From Streptomyces sp. NBRC 110035 (GTDB lineage: Bacteria > Actinomycetota > Actinomycetes > Streptomycetales > Streptomycetaceae): DNA of 64,000 nucleotides. Location: positions 1 to 64,000 of the forward strand of contig NZ_BBNN01000034.1 in NCBI RefSeq assembly GCF_000829695.1, given 5' to 3'. The position numbers and the translations under genes are program-made. Below the pieces are notes generated by a model, which ran no database searches, was not told the origin of the DNA, and saw nothing but the letters and a program-made list of their open reading frames with translations. Within the stretch, counting starts at the first letter, position 1. Every line of letters starts with the position of its first letter. Shown here in pieces: positions 36,230 to 45,455 of the stretch.

Positions 36230-37572
36230 CGCCGTACCTCCCGCCTCAGCCGCCGCACGTTGAACCACATCACCGGGATCACCAGAAGCAGCAGGAACAC
36301 CGCGATCGCGCTGGCGACGCCCGGCTGGTCCTCGGAGAAGCCCTTGCGGTACAGCTCCAGCGCGAGGACGTTGGCGTCGTCCTGGGAGGAGCCCGGCGCG
36401 ATGATGAACACCAGGTCGAACACCTTGAGCACATTGATCATCAGGGTGACGGTGACCACCGCCAGCACCGGCGCCAGCATCGGCACCGTGATCCTCCGGA
36501 ACACCTGCCACTCGTTGGCGCCGTCGACCCGTGCGGCCTCCAGCAGCTCCCGCGGCATGCCCGCGAGCCCGGCCGCGATCAGCACCATCGCGAAGCCCGC
36601 CCACATCCAGATGTACGAGCCGACGACGGCCGGCGTGACCAGCGACGGGCCCAGCCAGTCCAGGCCGTTGTACGGCTCCTGGAAGTTGCTCGCCGGCAGC
36701 CGGAGCCGTGCGCCGTCCGCCTTCGCCGACAGGGAGAACGTGCCGTCGGCGCCCGCCGTGGCCGTCTCCACCACCGTGCCGTCCCTGACCGCCTCGATCC
36801 TCATGCCGGGATAGCCCAGCTCGTCCGCGTCGACGCCGTTCAGCGTGCCGACGCCCTTGCCGCGGGTGAAGTCCTGCCAGGTCGTGCCGGTGATCCGGTC
36901 CGCCTTCGGCTTCGGCGCCGCGGCCCGCTCCGCGTCGTCCGGGAGCAGGTCCGGCGCGACACCGACCAGCGGCAGCGTGACGGCCTCACCGACGCTCACC
37001 GTCGCCCTGGTGACGAAGGCACCCCCGCCGGCCGCCTCCAGCGGCGACTCACGGCCGGGGTGGGCCTTCGGGTACGCCGACGCCTGGGCGAAGGTGTCGT
37101 GCACGCCCACCCACACCGCGTTCGCCACGCCCTTGTCCGGGTCCTGGTCGTACACCAGGCGGAAGATGATGCCCGCCGCCAGCATCGAGATCGCCATCGG
37201 CATGAAGACGACCAGCTTGAACGCCGTTCCCCACCGGATCCGTTCGGTCAGCACCGCGAAGACCAGGCCGAGCGCGGTGGCGACCGTCGGCGCGAACACC
37301 ACCCAGACGACGTTGTTCCTCAGGGCGGCGCGGATGCCGTCGTCGGTGAACAGGGCCCGGTAGTTGTCGAATCCGGCGAACCCGTCGCCGGACCGGTCGT
37401 AGAAGCTGCGGACGACGGAGTACCCGATCGGGTAGACCACGAGCGCACCGAGCAGCAGCAGCGCGGGCAGCAGGAACAGCGCCGCCACGGTGGTGCGGGT
37501 GCCGGTGACGCTCCTGCGCGGCCGGCGAGCGGCAGGGGCCCCGGAGGACCCCGCCGCCGTGTCCGACGCCAT
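36226..37572 (-). CDS. Carbohydrate ABC transporter permease (MalF-like) with large insert
   Basis: A 448-residue CUT1 permease, about 150 residues longer than most Gram-positive relatives. The extra segment (about 155-300) lies after the third membrane helix. It looks extracytoplasmic and beta-rich (ATVSVGEAVTLPLVGV, and IEAVRDGTVVETATAGADGTFSLSAKADGARLRLPAS), like a carboxypeptidase-regulatory or Ig-like fold. This position matches the P2 loop of E. coli MalF. The EAA loop is GMPRELLEAARVDGANEWQVFRRITVPMLAP. The gene starts eight bases after the stop of the binding-protein gene. Confidence 0.92.
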   Translation of the reverse strand: MASDTAAGSSGAPAARRPRRSVTGTRTTVAALFLLPALLLLGALVVYPIGYSVVRSFYDRSGDGFAGFDNYRALFTDDGIRAALRNNVVWVVFAPTVATALGLVFAVLTERIRWGTAFKLVVFMPMAISMLAAGIIFRLVYDQDPDKGVANAVWVGVHDTFAQASAYPKAHPGRESPLEAAGGGAFVTRATVSVGEAVTLPLVGVAPDLLPDDAERAAAPKPKADRITGTTWQDFTRGKGVGTLNGVDADELGYPGMRIEAVRDGTVVETATAGADGTFSLSAKADGARLRLPASNFQEPYNGLDWLGPSLVTPAVVGSYIWMWAGFAMVLIAAGLAGMPRELLEAARVDGANEWQVFRRITVPMLAPVLAVVTVTLMINVLKVFDLVFIIAPGSSQDDANVLALELYRKGFSEDQPGVASAIAVFLLLLVIPVMWFNVRRLRREVRR

Positions 37573-37579
37573 CGCCGGC

Positions 37580-39001
37580 TCAGTTCCCGTACGCCGCGGC
37601 CGCGCCGGCCTCCAGCTGCCGCTGGGCGCCCGCGATGTCCTTCGGGTTCTTCAGGAAGTCCTGGAGCGCCTTCCACTCGCCCTTGCCGGGGGTGCCGCCG
37701 AAGGCCTGCGGGGCCTGGTCGGACATGTCGAAGCGGAAGTCGTCCCCGGCGTCGACGAGCGCCCGGGCCATCTTCCGCTGCACCTCGTTCGGATACGCCG
37801 AGTTCGGCACGTTCCTGTTCGGCGAGAGGTAGCCGCCCAGCTTCGCCTGAACGCCGGCGGCGTCCGGGGAGGCGAGGAACGTCGCCAGCGCCTGCGCCGC
37901 CCTCGAGTCCTCGAGGATCACGGCCGCGTCGCCGCCGGACACCACGGGCGGGCTGTCACCGACCGCGGGGAACGGGAACACCTTCGCGTCCGTACCGACC
38001 TCCGCCTCGGTCTCGCCGATGTTCACCTGGACGAAGTCGCCCTCGTAGACCATGCCCGCCTCGGGCTGGTCGCCGCCGGTGAAGGTCTGCGTCACGGAGG
38101 CCGGGAACTCGGTCTGCAGGGCGCCGTCCGGACCGCCCGCCAGGTACTCCGGCTTGCCCCAGATCTCCGCCAGCGTGGTCAGCGCGTCCTTCACGGACGG
38201 GTCCGTCCACTTGATCTCGTGCGCGGCGAGCCGGTCGTACTTCTCCGGGCCCGCCTGGGAGAGGTAGATGTTCTCGAACCAGTCGGTGAGCGTCCAGCCG
38301 TCGGCGCCGCCGACCGAGAACGGGGTGACCCCGGAGTCGTAGACCGTCCGCGCCGTGCTGAGCAGGTCCTGCCAGGTGGCCGGCTCACTCGCGCCGGCGT
38401 TCTCGAAGACCTGGGCGTTGTACCAGATCAGCGACTTGTTGGCGGCTTTGTAGTAGACGCCGTACGGCGTGCCGTCGACCGAGCCGATGTCCTGCCAGCC
38501 CTGCGAGTAGTTCTTCTTGAGCTCCGCCTGCGCCTCGGCGCCCAGCGGCTTCGCCCAGCCCTTCTCCACGGCCTGCTTGACGGCGCCCGGCTGCGGCAGC
38601 AGCGCCACGTCGGGCGGTGCGCCGCCCGCGATCTTCGAACCGAGGAAGTTGACGATGGGGTCCTGGGCGGGAACGAACGCCACCTTCGCGCCGGTGCGCT
38701 TCTCGAACTCCGCGAGGACCTTCTTGAAATGGGCCTGTTCGGTGCCGGTCCACACGGCGGCGACCTCGAGGCTCTGGCCGTCGAGCCGGGGAAGGGTGAC
38801 GGTGGAGGCGGTCCCGTCGGTGCCGCCGCCCGGCTCGTCGCTGCCGTCGTCGTCGCCCCCGCACGCGGTGAGCGAGACCGCGAGCACGCCCGCGACCACC
38901 GCGGCCGCCGCCCTGACGGCCCTGCGGGTGCGGGGAGTTGCCGTTGCCGTGGGTGTACCGGACGACCTGTGTGCCCGGATGGTCCTGCTCGTCCTGCGCA
39001 T
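37580..39001 (-). CDS. Sugar-binding lipoprotein of an ABC importer
   Basis: A 473-residue extracellular solute-binding protein (family 1). A signal peptide ends in the lipobox SLTACGG with Cys47 as the lipid anchor. The mature part begins with a Gly/Asp-rich linker and then the MalE-like fold (VAAVWTGTEQAHFKKVLAEFEKRTGAKVAFV, and YGVYYKAANKSLIWYNAQVFENAG). The ligand is probably an oligosaccharide but cannot be named. ATG 39001 gives a proper basic signal-peptide start; a longer frame upstream is not needed. It is first in the three-gene operon. Confidence 0.93.
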   Translation of the reverse strand: MRRTSRTIRAHRSSGTPTATATPRTRRAVRAAAAVVAGVLAVSLTACGGDDDGSDEPGGGTDGTASTVTLPRLDGQSLEVAAVWTGTEQAHFKKVLAEFEKRTGAKVAFVPAQDPIVNFLGSKIAGGAPPDVALLPQPGAVKQAVEKGWAKPLGAEAQAELKKNYSQGWQDIGSVDGTPYGVYYKAANKSLIWYNAQVFENAGASEPATWQDLLSTARTVYDSGVTPFSVGGADGWTLTDWFENIYLSQAGPEKYDRLAAHEIKWTDPSVKDALTTLAEIWGKPEYLAGGPDGALQTEFPASVTQTFTGGDQPEAGMVYEGDFVQVNIGETEAEVGTDAKVFPFPAVGDSPPVVSGGDAAVILEDSRAAQALATFLASPDAAGVQAKLGGYLSPNRNVPNSAYPNEVQRKMARALVDAGDDFRFDMSDQAPQAFGGTPGKGEWKALQDFLKNPKDIAGAQRQLEAGAAAAYGN

Positions 39002-39258
39002 CACTGCCCCGTTCTTCGTACCTCGTCGAACGTCGAGCGCTGTCCCGTGCGCTCTGGTGTACGCCCGTGAGGTCGAGGGCGGCAAGAGCGCGTCCCGTGT
39101 CACGTCCGGGATCGTGACCGCGTCGTGACTCTCCGGGGCGGAGGAGTCCCGTCCGGACCCGCGGGAGCGAGTCGCACGCCCTCACCATCCATGGGATACA
39201 GGGGTGTTGAGGGGGTTGAGGGATTCCGCGGGTGGGGCTGGTGCGAGGGCCGTGACGG

Positions 39259-39286
39259 CCGGGGAACGGGGCGCGCCGCTCCCCGG
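39259..39286 (-). terminator. Weak hairpin after the FHA-ATPase gene
   Basis: CCGGGGA and TCCCCGG pair around a 14-base GC-rich loop just after the 3' end of the FHA-ATPase gene. The adjoining 292-bp gap (39002-39293) should also contain the sugar-importer promoter. It has two GTTGAGGG repeats (39214-39233) of unknown meaning. Confidence 0.35.
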
Positions 39287-39293
39287 GACCGGG

Positions 39294-42200
39294 TCACAGC
39301 AGCGACGGCACCTCGGTGGCCGCGACCTCGCGGGCCGCGCGTTCCAGCGCGCTGGCGAGCAGCGCCAGGTCGGTCGGGCCGTTGCCGAGTTCCCTGACCG
39401 TGCGACGGGCCGGCGGATCGCCCATGCGGTGCCACTCCAGCGGCACGACCGTGGGCCGCAGCGTCGCCGTGCGCGGGATGCGCCCGGTCACCCGCCCGCC
39501 CTGGAACGCGGTCACCCGGCCGTCCGGGTGGGCCAGACGCCCCCGGCCCGGAGCCGGTTCGCCCCCGCTCTCCTGGTTCGGCTCGAACGGGGAGGCGGTC
39601 CCGCGGCCCGGCGCCGACGCGTCCAGCGTCACGCGCAGGGCCGCGCGGCGCACCGGCTCGGTCTCCGCCGTACGGGCACCGGGCCCGGTGGCCGACACCA
39701 GGTGCACGCCCAGCCGTTCACCCTCCCGCGCCACCGCCTCCAGCGCCCGCAGCACCGACCCGGCGGCGGGCCGCCCCGGTGAACCGAGTGCGGGGGAGAC
39801 CAGCGCGTCCAGGTCGTCCACGACCACGATCAGCCGGGGCAGCGGCGGCGGGGCCTCGGCCCTGCGCAGGGCGGAGCCGGGCCGCAGCCGCAGCGTGGAA
39901 CTGCTGGGCAGGGAATCCAGGTCTCCAGGGTGCTCGCCGCCGCCGGTCGCGGGGCCGCGGGGCGCGGCCGCGCGCTGGGCGACCATACGGTCCGACAACT
40001 CGCGCCCGGTGTGCCACTCCACGAAGTCCGACCGGCCGAGGAGTTCGGCACGCCGCTTCAGCTCGGCGCTCAGCGACTGGGCGAACTCCCGCATCCGCAC
40101 CGGGTCGTTGGCGCTGAGATGCGTGGTGACGTGCGGTACGTCCGTACACACGCGCAGTCCGTCGCCCTGCCCGCCGCCGTGCCCGCTGTTCTGCCCGCCG
40201 CCCTGTCCGCCGTCCGTGGTGCCGGCGCAGCCGTCCACCAGCACGATGCCCAGCCGGTCCGGCCGCTCGGCCGCGGCCAGGGAGGCGACGACGGCCCGGA
40301 GCAGTTCCGTACGGCCACTGCCGGACGGGCCCTCCACCAGCAGATGCGGCCCGTCGGCCACCAGGTCGGCGGAGACCGGGCCACGCGGCCCGGCACCCAG
40401 CACCGCGCACACCCGGCCGCCGAGCCGCTCCTTGTCGTCGGCCGAGTCCGCCCAACGGGCCATCAGCGAGGCCGGGGTGGCGCGGGCCAGCCCCAACTCG
40501 TCCAGCAGCCGCGCCGACCGGGGCAGCGGCGCCGACACACGCGCGTGCCGCGTGCCGGAGGCGCCCGCCGTGCGCAACGGTGCCAGGGCCCGCGCGAACC
40601 GCTCGGCCCACGCGGGGGAGACCGCGTCGACCGTGGCCACCGTGCCGTGACCGACCGGGCCCGGTGCCGTCCCCGAACCGGTGGCGGCCACCCGCAGCAG
40701 CCGCAGGGTGGTCGCCACGTCCCCGCTGAGCAGGGCGACGGCACCGCACTCCCGGAACGCGGGCGTCACCGCGCAGGCCGCCTCGTACGTCTTCGTCACC
40801 GGGGAGGAGGCCGAGGCGGCGGCCGTCTCGGCGAGACACACCAGGTGGATTCCGGCCCGCGGCCCCTCCACCGCCAGCCGTGCCACCGCGTCGCGCACCC
40901 CGGGGTCCCCGGGGTCACCGTCCACGACGACCACGGTGTACGAACCGGCGAAGCCGCCCGCCGCACCGCCACCGGCGCTGTCGTCCCGGACCCGGGAGGG
41001 GCGCCGGGGGGTGCCCCGGTCGGCGCCGGAGGCCCGGGGCTGTTCGGGGATGAGCGGGGCGGACGAGGCGGATGAGGCGGATGGGGAGGCCGGGGCGGAG
41101 GAGGTGCGGGACGCGTGGTCGTGGTCCTCCAGGCGGCGCAGCAGCTCCTCGGCGCGGGCCGCCGCCTGTTCACGGTCGTGGGCGAGGAGCAGCCGGCAGT
41201 CCTGCCCGTGCCCCGGCCGCACGTGTGGCAGCCAGCCCAGCCAGGCCCATTCCGCGGTGCGCTCCTCCAGGGTGCGGGAGCGGTCGGCGGTGATCAGGAC
41301 GATCTCGAGCACGTCGGGGGAGTGCAGTGCGGCGAGCTGGGCCAGGACCGCGCGGGCCAGCCCGGTGAGCCGCTCGCGCGGACCGGCCAGGCCCAGCGCG
41401 CCCACCTCGCGCAGCCCCGACGTCACCGGTACGGCGGGCAGCAGGCCCGAACCGCCGGGCACCGCCCGGTCGGCCGTGCCGAGGCGTATCGCGAGCGCCT
41501 CCGGGTGGCCGGGCCCGCGCTCCCACAAACGGGGGCCGGGGCCCAGGGCGGTCAGCAGCAGGGTGGCGGGGTCGGGCCAGGTCTCGGGCGGTCCGGCCGC
41601 GGCGACGGCCGGTTCGGCCGGGACGGCACCGGCCGCCTCCTCACCGTACGGGTCCGGTCCGGTGCTCTCCGGCTCCGGACGCCCCCCGGCCAGCCGGCGT
41701 GCCCACGCCGAGAGCCCGCCGCGCCGGCGTCCGCCGGAGGGCTGCGGCGCGAGGTCGGCTTCGGCCGGATCGGTGCCGCGCGCCGGCGTGCCCCGGCGGC
41801 CGTCGGCGGGCCGGTCCCCGGGAGCGCCGGGCCAGGCGGTGAGCCCGCCGTCGGCACCGGACCCGGCGGGCGCGCCGGTACCGCCCGCGTGGGTGGCGGC
41901 CCCCGCCCCGGAGACCCGGCCGGACCCGTCGCCGGCCGGCCTCGGCTGCGACACCCGGCGCCCCTTGGGGACCCGCGGCACATCGCCCCGGGAAGCCACG
42001 TGGACCGTACGTCCGCCACTTCCGCCGTGGCGATCGGTGTTTCTGGAGCCGTAGCCGTAGCCGGTCTCGGAGCCGAGACCGGCACCGGCACCGGCATCAG
42101 CACCGGAGCCTGTGCCCGTGCCCGAACGGGGGCCGGGACCCGAATCCGAGCCGTGGGCCGAACCGGAACCCGGACCGGAACCCGGACCGGAGCCGGATCC

Positions 42201-43121
42201 TGTGTCCGAACGGGAGCCGGAAGCGGCGCCGGAGCCCGGGCCGTGGACCGAACCCGAACCCCAACCGCCCGTCCCGCGGTTCTCGGTCCCCGGGGCGCTG
42301 CCCAGGCCGGGTACCGGCGGGGCTTCCCCGGCGGTCCGGACCGCCGCGGAACCGTGGGCGTGGTGTGTCGGGCCGTCCGGCGGACGCACGGTCACCGACC
42401 CCGACCCCGCGCTCGCCTCCGCGCCCGAGGGCGGCTTGGTGGACGGCTCCGTGGACGGCTCCGGCACGCGGACGTGCCCCTCGCCGTCCGGCGTCGTCCA
42501 TGCCCGCGCCCCCGGCCCCGCGGCCGGGGTGAGCCGGAGGGCCGACTCACCGATCCGCAGCAGCGCGCCCGGTGCCAGACCGACCGGGCGGGAGCCCACC
42601 CGCCGGCCGTCCAGGGTCGTGCCGTTGGTGGAGCCGAGGTCGGCGACCGAGACCCTGCCGTCCGGGCCGACCGTCACCGCGCAGTGCAGCCGGGAGACGT
42701 CCGGGTCGTCGAGCGGCACATCGGCGTCGGCCGAGCGGCCGATGCGGATCTCGCCGCCGTGCAGCAGATGGACGCCGCCCGCGTCGGGGCCGGCGACGAC
42801 GTGGAGCCTGGTCGGGGCGTCGTCCAGCTCGGGATGCGGCTCGGGCTGGCCCGGGGTGCCCACGGCCAGCACCGCGCCGTCGATCAGGGGAGGCTCGCCG
42901 AGCGTGCAGCGCTGGGCGTCCAGCCGCTGGTCGCCGGCGTACAGCACCGGGGCGCCGGAGGAGCCCGGGGAACCGGAGGCGCTGTCGCCGCCGGAGACCG
43001 CGGAGGCCAGCGTGGCGGCCACCGCCGCCAGGGCCGTACCGGCGGGGGCGGTGACGACCACATGGCCTCGCGCGGGGGAGGGCGGGCCCAGCGGATCTAC
43101 CACGGTCAGCCGGATCTGCAT
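39294..43121 (-). CDS. FHA domain-FtsK/SpoIIIE (EccC-like) ATPase
   Basis: A 1275-residue multidomain protein. A ubiquitin-like N-terminal region (1-95) precedes an FHA phosphothreonine-binding domain (about 105-190, with IRIGRSADADVPLDDPDVSRLHC and DLGSTNGTTLDG). A ~350-residue Gly/Ser/Pro-rich disordered linker follows, and then FtsK/SpoIIIE-like P-loop regions. The visible nucleotide site is VEGPSGSGRTELLR, with Arg in place of the Walker A lysine, and IVVVDDLDAL as Walker B, so ATP hydrolysis may be impaired. It is divergent from Ser/Thr kinase genes, which could create its phosphothreonine ligand. It resembles the ATPases of type VII-like secretion, but no EsxA/B genes are nearby. Confidence 0.85.
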   Translation of the reverse strand: MQIRLTVVDPLGPPSPARGHVVVTAPAGTALAAVAATLASAVSGGDSASGSPGSSGAPVLYAGDQRLDAQRCTLGEPPLIDGAVLAVGTPGQPEPHPELDDAPTRLHVVAGPDAGGVHLLHGGEIRIGRSADADVPLDDPDVSRLHCAVTVGPDGRVSVADLGSTNGTTLDGRRVGSRPVGLAPGALLRIGESALRLTPAAGPGARAWTTPDGEGHVRVPEPSTEPSTKPPSGAEASAGSGSVTVRPPDGPTHHAHGSAAVRTAGEAPPVPGLGSAPGTENRGTGGWGSGSVHGPGSGAASGSRSDTGSGSGPGSGPGSGSAHGSDSGPGPRSGTGTGSGADAGAGAGLGSETGYGYGSRNTDRHGGSGGRTVHVASRGDVPRVPKGRRVSQPRPAGDGSGRVSGAGAATHAGGTGAPAGSGADGGLTAWPGAPGDRPADGRRGTPARGTDPAEADLAPQPSGGRRRGGLSAWARRLAGGRPEPESTGPDPYGEEAAGAVPAEPAVAAAGPPETWPDPATLLLTALGPGPRLWERGPGHPEALAIRLGTADRAVPGGSGLLPAVPVTSGLREVGALGLAGPRERLTGLARAVLAQLAALHSPDVLEIVLITADRSRTLEERTAEWAWLGWLPHVRPGHGQDCRLLLAHDREQAAARAEELLRRLEDHDHASRTSSAPASPSASSASSAPLIPEQPRASGADRGTPRRPSRVRDDSAGGGAAGGFAGSYTVVVVDGDPGDPGVRDAVARLAVEGPRAGIHLVCLAETAAASASSPVTKTYEAACAVTPAFRECGAVALLSGDVATTLRLLRVAATGSGTAPGPVGHGTVATVDAVSPAWAERFARALAPLRTAGASGTRHARVSAPLPRSARLLDELGLARATPASLMARWADSADDKERLGGRVCAVLGAGPRGPVSADLVADGPHLLVEGPSGSGRTELLRAVVASLAAAERPDRLGIVLVDGCAGTTDGGQGGGQNSGHGGGQGDGLRVCTDVPHVTTHLSANDPVRMREFAQSLSAELKRRAELLGRSDFVEWHTGRELSDRMVAQRAAAPRGPATGGGEHPGDLDSLPSSSTLRLRPGSALRRAEAPPPLPRLIVVVDDLDALVSPALGSPGRPAAGSVLRALEAVAREGERLGVHLVSATGPGARTAETEPVRRAALRVTLDASAPGRGTASPFEPNQESGGEPAPGRGRLAHPDGRVTAFQGGRVTGRIPRTATLRPTVVPLEWHRMGDPPARRTVRELGNGPTDLALLASALERAAREVAATEVPSLL

Positions 43122-43613
43122 CGCCGTGAGCGGTCCCTTCTGCGCGAGCGCCCGTGGTACGGAGGACGGGACCGCCCCGCGGTCCCCCACCGCGGACTTC
43201 CCCCACCACCACACGCGCACGTACGGCCAGTGCTTCCCGCATCCTCGCACCTGCCACCGACAACGCGCCCGCCTTCCCGCATCAAATGATCTTGATTGGT
43301 CGGCTCTGCCCTCAAAAGTGCCTGACCAATGAGTCGTGAATGATCGTTCCTCCGCCGCTTGAGATCGGTCACGTCCGGCCCCCGGCAACCAGGGGACCGG
43401 GTCGAGCGTCTTCCCTTCACACGTGTTGCCTCGCCTCGCACGGGGGCGGGCCCGTACAGGAGACGGGGAAGGAACCGGGAGGGAACCGGGAAGGAAGTCG
43501 TCGACGGTGTCAGGCCGGTGTCCCGCGCTGCGGCATTACAGTGGGGCGGAACATTTCCGAGCACGACGCATCACGGTGTACGCCAGCCAAGCAAGCAGCA
43601 GGGAGCGCATGAC
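43122..43613. other. Divergent intergenic region between FHA-ATPase and pkaA
   Basis: A 492-bp gap with no supported gene. It is AT-richer around 43270-43340, where the inverted repeat ATTGGTC/GACCAAT (43295-43330) lies. A TACAGT box near 43540 may be the pkaA promoter. Confidence 0.6.
43295..43330. promoter_or_regulatory. Spaced inverted repeat, candidate operator
   Basis: ATTGGTC (43295-43301) and GACCAAT (43324-43330) are perfect inverted copies with a 22-base spacer, about 170 bases upstream of the FHA-ATPase start. The two arms are about three helical turns apart (29 bp start to start). Confidence 0.35.
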
Positions 43614-45314
43614 GTGCGGCCGGTAGGCAGCAAGTACCTGCTCGAGGAGCCGATCGGACGCGGCGCCACGGGCACCGTCTGGCGGGCCCGCCAGCGGGAG
43701 ACCGCGGGGGCCGAGGCGGCAGTGCCCGGTCAACCGGGAGAGACCGTCGCGATCAAGGTCCTCAAGGAGGAGCTCGCGAACGACGCGGACGTCGTGATGC
43801 GTTTCCTGAGGGAACGCTCCGTCCTGCTCAGACTGACCCACCCCAACATCGTCCGGGTCCGCGACCTGGTCGTCGAGGGTGATCTGCTGGCGCTGGTCAT
43901 GGACCTCGTCGAGGGCCCCGACCTGCACCGTTACCTGCGCGAGAACGGCCCCTTCACGCCCGCCGGCGCCGCTCTCATGACCGCCCAGATCGCCGACGCC
44001 CTCGCCGTCAGCCACGCCGACGGCGTGGTGCACCGCGACCTGAAGCCCGCCAACGTGCTGCTCCAGCAGGGCGGCGGCGAGCTGCACCCGATGCTGACCG
44101 ACTTCGGCATCGCCCGGCTGGCCGACTCCCCGGGGCTGACCCGCACCCACGAGTTCGTCGGCACGCCCGCGTACATCGCGCCGGAGTCCGCCGAAGGCCG
44201 CCCGCAGACCTCCGCCGTCGACATCTACGGCGCCGGCATCCTGCTGTACGAGCTGGTCACCGGTCGCCCGCCGTTCTCCGGCGGTTCCGCCCTGGAGGTG
44301 CTGCACCAGCACCTGAGTGCCGAGCCGCGCCGCCCCTCCACGGTTCCGGACCCGCTCTGGACGGTCATAGAGCGCTGCCTCAGCAAGAACCCCGAGCAGC
44401 GGCCCAGCGCCGAGAACCTCGCGCGCGGCCTGCGGGTCGTCGCCGACGGCATCGGCGTGCACGTGAACTCCGCGCAGATCTCCGCCGCCGAGAACGTCGG
44501 CGTGCTCCTCATGCCCGACCCGGCGCCCGCCCCCGTGCCCGGCACCCCCGGCGCGCCCGGTTCCGCCGACCCGACGCAGGTGCTGCCGCACACCCAGGGT
44601 GCGTACGACCCCAACGGCGCGACCAGCGTCCTGCCGCAGACCGGCCCCCACACCGGCGCGGGCGGCCCCTCCGGCGCCGCCGACCCGACCGCCGTCATGC
44701 CCCCGGTACCACCCGGCTCGCCCGGCCAGGGCGGCCAGGGACAGTCCGGCCCCGACGACCCGCATCCCTGGCAGAACCAGATGCGCGCGGCCCGCGACCG
44801 CAACGATCAGACCCAGGTCCAGTACGTCGACCCGGGTGAGGACCCGCTGCGCCGTCGCCCCCAGCGGCAGGTCGCCCGGCCACAGCAACAGCCACAGCAG
44901 CCGCCGCGGCGGCGCCCGCAGTCCGGAACCGGCCCCGGACGGCCGCAGCCGTACCAGCAGGCGCAGCAGCCTCAGCAGTACGCCCCGCCCCCGCCCCCGC
45001 AGCCCCGGCCCCAGCGGTCGCGGCAGCCGGAGCCGCAGCGGTACACCCCGCCGCCGGAGCCGCGACGCCCCGCGCGCGAGCCCCGGCAGCGCGGCGCCAA
45101 CCCGATGCGCATCCCCGGTCTCGGCTGCCTGAAGGGCTGCCTGTTCACGATCGTCATCCTGTTCGTGGCGAGCTGGCTGATCTGGGAGCTGAGTCCGCTG
45201 CAGGACTGGATCGGCAGCGGCAAGGGCTACTGGGACCAGCTCACCGACTGGTTCGGCAACACGGTGGACTGGTTCCAGGACCTGGGCGATTCCGGTTCCG
45301 ACCTGCCGCAGTAG
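43614..45314 (+). CDS. pkaA: Serine/threonine protein kinase PkaA
   Basis: A 566-residue eukaryotic-type Ser/Thr kinase. The catalytic domain (about 8-275) has the glycine loop GRGATGTVW, VAIK with the catalytic lysine, HRDLKPANVLL, the DFG metal site (LTDFGIARL), and APE (YIAPESAEG). A long Pro/Gln/Arg-rich juxtamembrane region leads to one membrane helix near the C-terminus (GCLFTIVILFVASWLIW) and a short extracellular tail of ~45 residues. The GTG start has GGGAG 10 bases upstream. pkaB follows in the same direction, as in Streptomyces coelicolor. Confidence 0.93.
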   Translation: MRPVGSKYLLEEPIGRGATGTVWRARQRETAGAEAAVPGQPGETVAIKVLKEELANDADVVMRFLRERSVLLRLTHPNIVRVRDLVVEGDLLALVMDLVEGPDLHRYLRENGPFTPAGAALMTAQIADALAVSHADGVVHRDLKPANVLLQQGGGELHPMLTDFGIARLADSPGLTRTHEFVGTPAYIAPESAEGRPQTSAVDIYGAGILLYELVTGRPPFSGGSALEVLHQHLSAEPRRPSTVPDPLWTVIERCLSKNPEQRPSAENLARGLRVVADGIGVHVNSAQISAAENVGVLLMPDPAPAPVPGTPGAPGSADPTQVLPHTQGAYDPNGATSVLPQTGPHTGAGGPSGAADPTAVMPPVPPGSPGQGGQGQSGPDDPHPWQNQMRAARDRNDQTQVQYVDPGEDPLRRRPQRQVARPQQQPQQPPRRRPQSGTGPGRPQPYQQAQQPQQYAPPPPPQPRPQRSRQPEPQRYTPPPEPRRPAREPRQRGANPMRIPGLGCLKGCLFTIVILFVASWLIWELSPLQDWIGSGKGYWDQLTDWFGNTVDWFQDLGDSGSDLPQ

Positions 45315-45455
45315 TCCGGCGCTGCCGACGGCCCGGGGCGCTTCCGGCCGGTGTGTCGACGTGTCGACATCCGGCGGGTGATTTCCGGATCCCCGGTGAA
45401 GGTCGGCTTCCGGGGCGCGTAGCTTTGGCGGCAACACGCGTCGGTAGGAGCAGTC

